Part shown: piece after piece, positions 62,401 to 64,000 of the stretch
Layout of the letters: each line of letters starts with the position of its first letter
Position numbering within the stretch: the stretch's first letter is position 1
Assembly: GCA_965200175.1 (NCBI GenBank)
Contig: OZ241345.1
Location: forward strand, 2,232,001 to 2,296,000
Direction of reading: 5' to 3'
From: Azophilus sp026709365
GTDB taxonomy: Bacteria; Pseudomonadota; Gammaproteobacteria; Pseudomonadales; Azotimanducaceae
DNA length: 64,000 nt
Notes under the pieces: model-generated
What the model was told of the DNA's origin: nothing
What the model saw: the letters and a program-made list of their open reading frames with translations, nothing else
Database searches by the model: none
Position numbers and translations under genes: made by a program

Positions 62401-64000
62401 CCGGCACGTCGAGGTCGTCGTAGGCGGTGCCTGCCCCAAGCTCGTTGGTCGTGAACGTGACCTCCACCGCCGTCCGCGAGCCGGGCGTGTCCGTCCCGTT
62501 CTCCGACGCGGCCGTCGCCCGCACCCGCACGGTCCGGGGGCCGTCCCATCCCCCCGGGTTGCCCGTCTGCCTCGAGAAGCCAATCCGCTCGCTGGCGCTG
62601 AAGTCGAGGTTCGGGTCCGGCCCCTCCAGCTCGACGCCCGAGGCGGCGGCCGCGAAGACCTCGGCAGGGCCTCCCGGCGGCGTGTCCAGAACCACCGTGA
62701 AGGTGTCCTCGTCGCCACCGCCCTCGGTCACCGCCGTGCCCCCGCCGGTCTCGGCGACCGTCACGCCGTCGGCGTCGTCGTCGTTGACGGTGACCATCAG
62801 GTCGCCGGTGACGCCCCCGTAGAGGCTGCCCGCGCCGCTGCCGGTGTGGGTGAGCGTCGCGCTGTCGTCCGCGGTGTCGTCGTCCTGCGCCGCCGAGACG
62901 GTCACCGTCTTCCCTGTCGCCCAGTCGGACGTGGTGAAGCCCAGGGTGTTCTGGCTGCCGGCCATGCCGGAGTCGGTGTCGAACGTCACATCGCTGTTGT
63001 CGCTCGCCACCGTCACCGTCACGGCGAGGTTGGGCTCCCGGCTCAGCGCCACCGTGTAGTTGACGGTGGCGCCCTCGTTCATGTTGATGGCGGCCGGCGT
63101 GAAGACCAGACCGTAGGGATCGAGGATGCGGAAGACTGGCAGGTTGTCGGCGGGGGCCGCGACGCCGCCGCCGAGGCCCGTGCCGGTGGGCGTGCCGGGG
63201 CTGACGTCCACCGTCTCGCCGTTGGTCTCCCAGGCGCCGTCGTCTACCGCCGCCACCCTCAGCGTCACGCTCGCGGCGGTCGCGCCCGCGTCCGGGCCGG
63301 TGAAGGTGACGCGGGGGTTGTTGTTCATAGCGGTGTTGTTCAGGTCCTCGCAACTGACGCCGATGGCGCTGTCGCAGGACAGGGTGTAGTCGGTGCCGCG
63401 CGTGGCCGTGCCGGCGATGGTCAGCGGCACGGTCAGGGTCTCGCCGGCCTCCAGGCCGCGGCCCAGCGACACGGTGAAGGTCTTGTCGTTTCGCCCTTCG
63501 GAGACCCGGAAGTTATCGCCGGACAGGGTCACCGCCGTGGCGTCGTTGTCGGTGATGGTGATCGCAACCTCCGTCGCGGCGCCCAGCTCCGTGCCGGACG
63601 GCAGCGTGTGCAGCTCGACCACCACCGTCTCCGCCGGCTCATCCGCGTTGTCGTCGATGGCCGTGAAGGTGGTCGTGCCGCTGCTCATGTTGTTGGGGAT
63701 GCTGATGGACGTGGCCAGCGTGTAGTCGCCGGACTCGGCGGTGGTGCCATCCGCCTTGACGCGGATGGGGAATTCCAAGGCCGCGCCGGACGCGTTGGCC
63801 TCGCTGCGCGTGGCGGTGAGCGTCAGGGCGGTGCCGCCCTCGGTGATGCTGGCCGCCGAGACCGCCAGGGTCACCGAGGGCGAGTCGTCGTCGGTGACGG
63901 TGACTTCCAGGTCGCCGGTGACGCTGGCGTAGTCGCCGCCGCTGGCCGTGTGGGTGAGCGTGGCGCTGTCGTTGGTCGTGTCGGCGTCGTCCGCCGCCAG
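53417..64000 (-). CDS. Giant repetitive surface/secreted protein with Calx-beta, bacterial Ig-like and FN3 domains (5' end outside window)
   Basis: More than 3,500 codons remain open to the window edge. From the visible N-terminal side: Calx-beta-like domains (DSPSVTLSASAAGITEGGTA, TITDNDATEVTLS), at least four 98-residue bacterial Ig-like units (INDRTPRTVTFTFSEAVTGF), an FN3 unit (PPAAPMGLTATPGNARVFLN) and more Calx-beta repeats. A Gly/Ser linker (GGGGGSGGGGSGGGGGG), a cadherin-like unit and a C-terminal array of repeated modules (QGFVRVVNHSGRAG / ALGDGRGKWRLRVASEG) follow, ending with an FN3-like domain. Many D-D-D/D-N-D motifs suggest Ca2+ binding. No transmembrane or sorting signal is seen at the C-terminus. 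Likely an adhesin or extracellular matrix protein. Confidence 0.85.
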   Translation of the reverse strand: MAADDADTTNDSATLTHTASGGDYASVTGDLEVTVTDDDSPSVTLAVSAASITEGGTALTLTATRSEANASGAALEFPIRVKADGTTAESGDYTLATSISIPNNMSSGTTTFTAIDDNADEPAETVVVELHTLPSGTELGAATEVAITITDNDATAVTLSGDNFRVSEGRNDKTFTVSLGRGLEAGETLTVPLTIAGTATRGTDYTLSCDSAIGVSCEDLNNTAMNNNPRVTFTGPDAGATAASVTLRVAAVDDGAWETNGETVDVSPGTPTGTGLGGGVAAPADNLPVFRILDPYGLVFTPAAINMNEGATVNYTVALSREPNLAVTVTVASDNSDVTFDTDSGMAGSQNTLGFTTSDWATGKTVTVSAAQDDDTADDSATLTHTGSGAGSLYGGVTGDLMVTVNDDDADGVTVAETGGGTAVTEGGGDEDTFTVVLDTPPGGPAEVFAAAASGVELEGPDPNLDFSASERIGFSRQTGNPGGWDGPRTVRVRATAASENGTDTPGSRTAVEVTFTTNELGAGTAYDDLDVPALSVDVIDNDPTSVTLARAGGTGLVAEGGTATLTVTLGRDLIAGETVTAPLTVSGTSVTLGDYTLILASGGSLNNGVTLNAGSPYSAAQPAVVFTGSDTGTQQVATLTLTAVADGADESNETLSVGFGSVTSNLDRADASTSGTGGTSTAGAPVAITVGTVDTAAPTATLTNVPAKINDRTPFTATVTFNEPVTGFAANDITVAGGAKGAFTPVSTTEYTLVVTPAGGGANVEVTVLADSATDGNSNTGPAAAVVETAVWDATAPTLDITGLPDKINDRTARTVTFTFSEAVTGFATGDVSVSGGAKGAFAGDDGDTEYTLLVTPAGSADVVVTVAANAATDGANTGPASQQSETAEWDTTAPTLSITGLPGKINDRTPRTVTFTFSEAVTGFATGDVTVSGGVKGAFTGGDGDTEYTLSVTPNDGADVTVTVAANAATDGANTGPASQQAETAEWDATAPTLAISGLPEKINDRTVRTVTFTFSEAVTGFATGDVSVSGGVKGAFTGGDGDTEYTLSVTPNDGADVTVTVAANAATDGANTAPASQQSETAEWDATAPTLEISGLPASIDSTAALTATFTFSEAVTGFAADDITVAGGTAGAFASTSATVYTLMVTPAGSADVVVTVRADAATDGLNTGPASAEEATAAWEPPAAPMGLTATPGNARVFLNWTNPSDSDIDKYQVRQGTGTTFTWGEWTDIGSSTATTTIHTVTGLANGTEYSFQIRAVDGTAESTESNTAVATPAAALVFTPASLNVNEGMDRTYTVALASRPTDGVTVTVASDNADVTFDTNSGSPGNQSILSFSTTTWGTAQTVTVAAAQDDDTTNDTATLSHSASGGGYGSVAGDLAVTVTDDDSPSVALSASAAGITEGGTALTLTATRSEANTSGATLNFPIRVKTAGTTAQGNDYTALAANISILNNASTGTATFAVIDDNVDEPPETVVVELHAPPSGTVLGATREVEITITDNDATEVTLSVPDATAAEGSGTDRATLRLSLNRALRAGESLGIPLAFSGAALGTDFTLALSGAPTGVALSGGTVTFTGSGGGSATSADVLLSASADADGTDETVTVGIPSASSGAPPILAAASLDGGATGSRTGNGRIVLSDTTPVVSFAAGSGTVAENGGTRNVALSISPAPAANITVNYTVGGTATEDTDFSITGSGTVTVAANAGSVNIPVAVTDDDADESAETVILTLNSGTGYAVGSANVHTLTITDNDTPALAFSATSLTVDEGSTGSYTVRLATLPTGSVTVAVASDNADVTFDTNSVMAGSQSTLSFTTTTWSTAQTVTVSAGQDVDMTNDTATLSHGATGGGYGSVTGDVAVTVTDDDSPSVTLSASAAGITEGGTALTLTATRSAANNSGATLNFPIRVKAQGTTAQGNDYTLAASSIGILNNASTGTTTFAVTDDSADEPPETVVVELHTPPSGTVLGATREVEITIADNDATTVTLAGAAGNVAEGDTKTFTVTLGRGLVDGEVLPVPLTFGGGATRNTDYTTACPSTLPTGVTCQDLNNVAQGNNPRVTFTGPSANAVTLTLSATADSTDETGDETVDIDLGALNANSGTGLGGGASGSTTLATFSITDPSALPVLTISGGAAVTEGGAASFTVTAVPTPTSTLIINRNIADAPGADFLADTDEGDNGFWVFSSGQASRTFTVQTVADGTDEPSGPVTVTLRPRPSEYALGAPASATVTVNDDDGDDDDTTPVVSFAAGSGTVAEDGGTRNVALSISPAPAANITVNYTVSGTAGSSDFSITGSGTVTVASNTGSVNIPVAVTDDDADESAETVILTLSSGTGYAVGSANAHTLTITDNDTAALAFSATSLTVGEGSTGSYTVRLATLPTGSVTVAVASDNADVTFDTNSVMAGSQSTLSFTTTTWNAAQTVTVSAGQDVDMTNDTATLSHGATGGGYGSVTGDVAVTVTDDDSPNVTLSASAAGITEGGTALTLTATRSAANNSGATLNFPIRVKAQGTTAQGNDYTALAANIGIANNASTGTATFAVTDDNMDEPPETVVVELHTPPSGTVLGATREVEITIADNDATAVTLAGAAGNVAEGDTKTFTVTLGRGLVDGEALPVPLAFAGTATRGADYATACASATGVACQDLNNVAQGSNPRVTFTGPSAAGVTLTLSATADGNAETGGETVAIDLGALNASSGTNLGGGASGIDRLADFRITDAPSAPAVSVSSPARVYVEGDAVRFKLTARPAPSADVRVQVRVAQTGRFADRRDLGRRTVPVGAGGTAALTVRTVDDAAHEADGAVRVTVLPGSGYSPHGSRAAVSVTVRDNDPRPVNPQPGGGGGGSGGGGSGGGGGGQQPEAAAELGDRALPSGGALSLDLSEAFRSPGGSRLAFTATSSDPTVASASVEDGTLAVRGLLPGAAEITVTATDGAGRSISQRFEVTVGAPEAAWLMPPASDPFRQGFVRVVNHSGRAGEATVTATDDAGRHYEPLTLRMEAHAATHFNSADLEEGNAAKGLPEGTGPGEGAWRLTFGSDALDVEALGLLRTADGFVTAMRATAPRGADGALRLLTFNPASNFNQVSRLRLVNPTDAEARATVTGTDDAGASPGSPVVLTLPAGSACEVDAAALESGRGLACGAPQAGLGDGTGKWRLTVASDAPLVAMGLLSSPGGHLTNLSGTLPEDGRGVRHVAFLPPASDPHGRQGFVRVANLSGRAGTVAIRAFDDGDARYEPLALRLGAGGAAQFNSDDLELGNPRKGLAGSTGSGTGAWRLELSGAGIEFEAGAYVRHADGFLTAVQAVAPSRDGVHRVATFNPGSNTRQVSVLRLVNRGSREASVSVTGADDGGVRGGPVEVRVPAGSAVELTAAALESGEAAAIASGALGDGRGKWRLRVASEGELSVMGLMSSVMGRLANWSGADAARGVPPLPSLLPPPASVAAEDAGGRRVRGEWDAVAGARYAVELLLDGAPVEGRSLSRTTRTSFRWSGLAPGAYALRVRSVDADGQAGPWSPPTPEVVID
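56153..57266. repeat. About 1.1-kb near-identical internal repeat of the giant gene, copy A
   Basis: This is nearly identical to 57951-59066 (offset 1797-1800 bp), covering two Calx-beta units and linkers. A third, shorter copy lies near 59480-60060 and a more diverged one at 63540-63990. Confidence 0.85.
57951..59066. repeat. About 1.1-kb near-identical internal repeat, copy B
   Basis: Partner of 56153-57266. Nucleotide-level identity beyond what protein conservation needs indicates recent duplication or gene conversion. Confidence 0.85.
60738..61913. repeat. 294-bp tandem repeats encoding bacterial Ig-like units
   Basis: TCCCACTCCGCCGTCTC recurs at 60738, 61032 and 61326, with a variant at 61620, so the period is exactly 294 bp (98 codons). 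The units are almost identical over long stretches; the last is more diverged. Confidence 0.88.

Overview
The window is high-GC bacterial DNA and most likely comes from a gammaproteobacterium, probably marine or host-associated. The lineage is inferred from the gene set: guaBA, an ompH-lpxD-fabZ-lpxA lipid A cluster, a ThrH-type phosphatase, an agmatine deiminase/N-carbamoylputrescine amidase pair, large TonB-dependent receptors, a cytochrome P450 and SnoaL-like proteins. No rRNA, tRNA or CRISPR array was recognised.

Host region, left (1-22046). guaBA runs leftward off the window edge. It is followed by a Uma2-family nuclease, a sodium:solute symporter and the two agmatine-to-putrescine genes, all on the minus strand. 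ompH, lpxD, fabZ and lpxA form a tightly overlapping plus-strand operon. Behind lpxA lie a small coiled-coil/membrane protein, a scar made of a 100-bp duplication of the lpxA 3' end joined to the C-terminal tail of a lost TonB receptor, and an intact TonB receptor. This receptor is divergent from a P450 gene, which is followed by a second TonB receptor. A lipoprotein FKBP isomerase and thrH complete the arm, which ends in the 5' part of cysH.

Prophage (22047-48618). A 26.6-kb transposable (Mu/B3/D3112-like) prophage sits inside cysH, an APS-reductase-type gene with CC...CxxC cysteines. Its ends are 5'-TG...CA-3', it is flanked by a 5-bp duplication (CTACC), and removing it with one duplication restores the cysH frame exactly. 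Tandem perfect 22-bp repeats mark the 22047 end. Head and lambda-like siphovirus tail genes run leftward, including a tail chaperone with a predicted -1 frameshift. The repressor and a divergent early operon lie at the other end. The early operon ends in a chimera: the N-terminal DNA-binding part of a Mu-type transposase, cut before the DDE core, joined to a PBECR-like nuclease domain normally found at the end of MuF head proteins. No transposase core, MuB, lysis, terminase or portal gene is present. One internal deletion plus inversion of the repressor/early block would explain the layout. A tail-fibre cassette with collagen-like repeats sits in the opposite orientation between the head genes G and I.

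Host region, right (48624-64000). After the cysH 3' part come two adjacent carboxymuconolactone-decarboxylase/AhpD-family genes. One has an in-frame TGA exactly where the second Cys of its CxxC motif is expected, followed by a hairpin placed like a bacterial SECIS, so it is a candidate selenoprotein. Small membrane proteins, a DUF1330-like protein, a SnoaL-like protein and a MAPEG protein follow. The last 10.6 kb is one giant repetitive secreted or surface protein (Calx-beta, bacterial Ig-like and FN3-type domains) that continues beyond the window.
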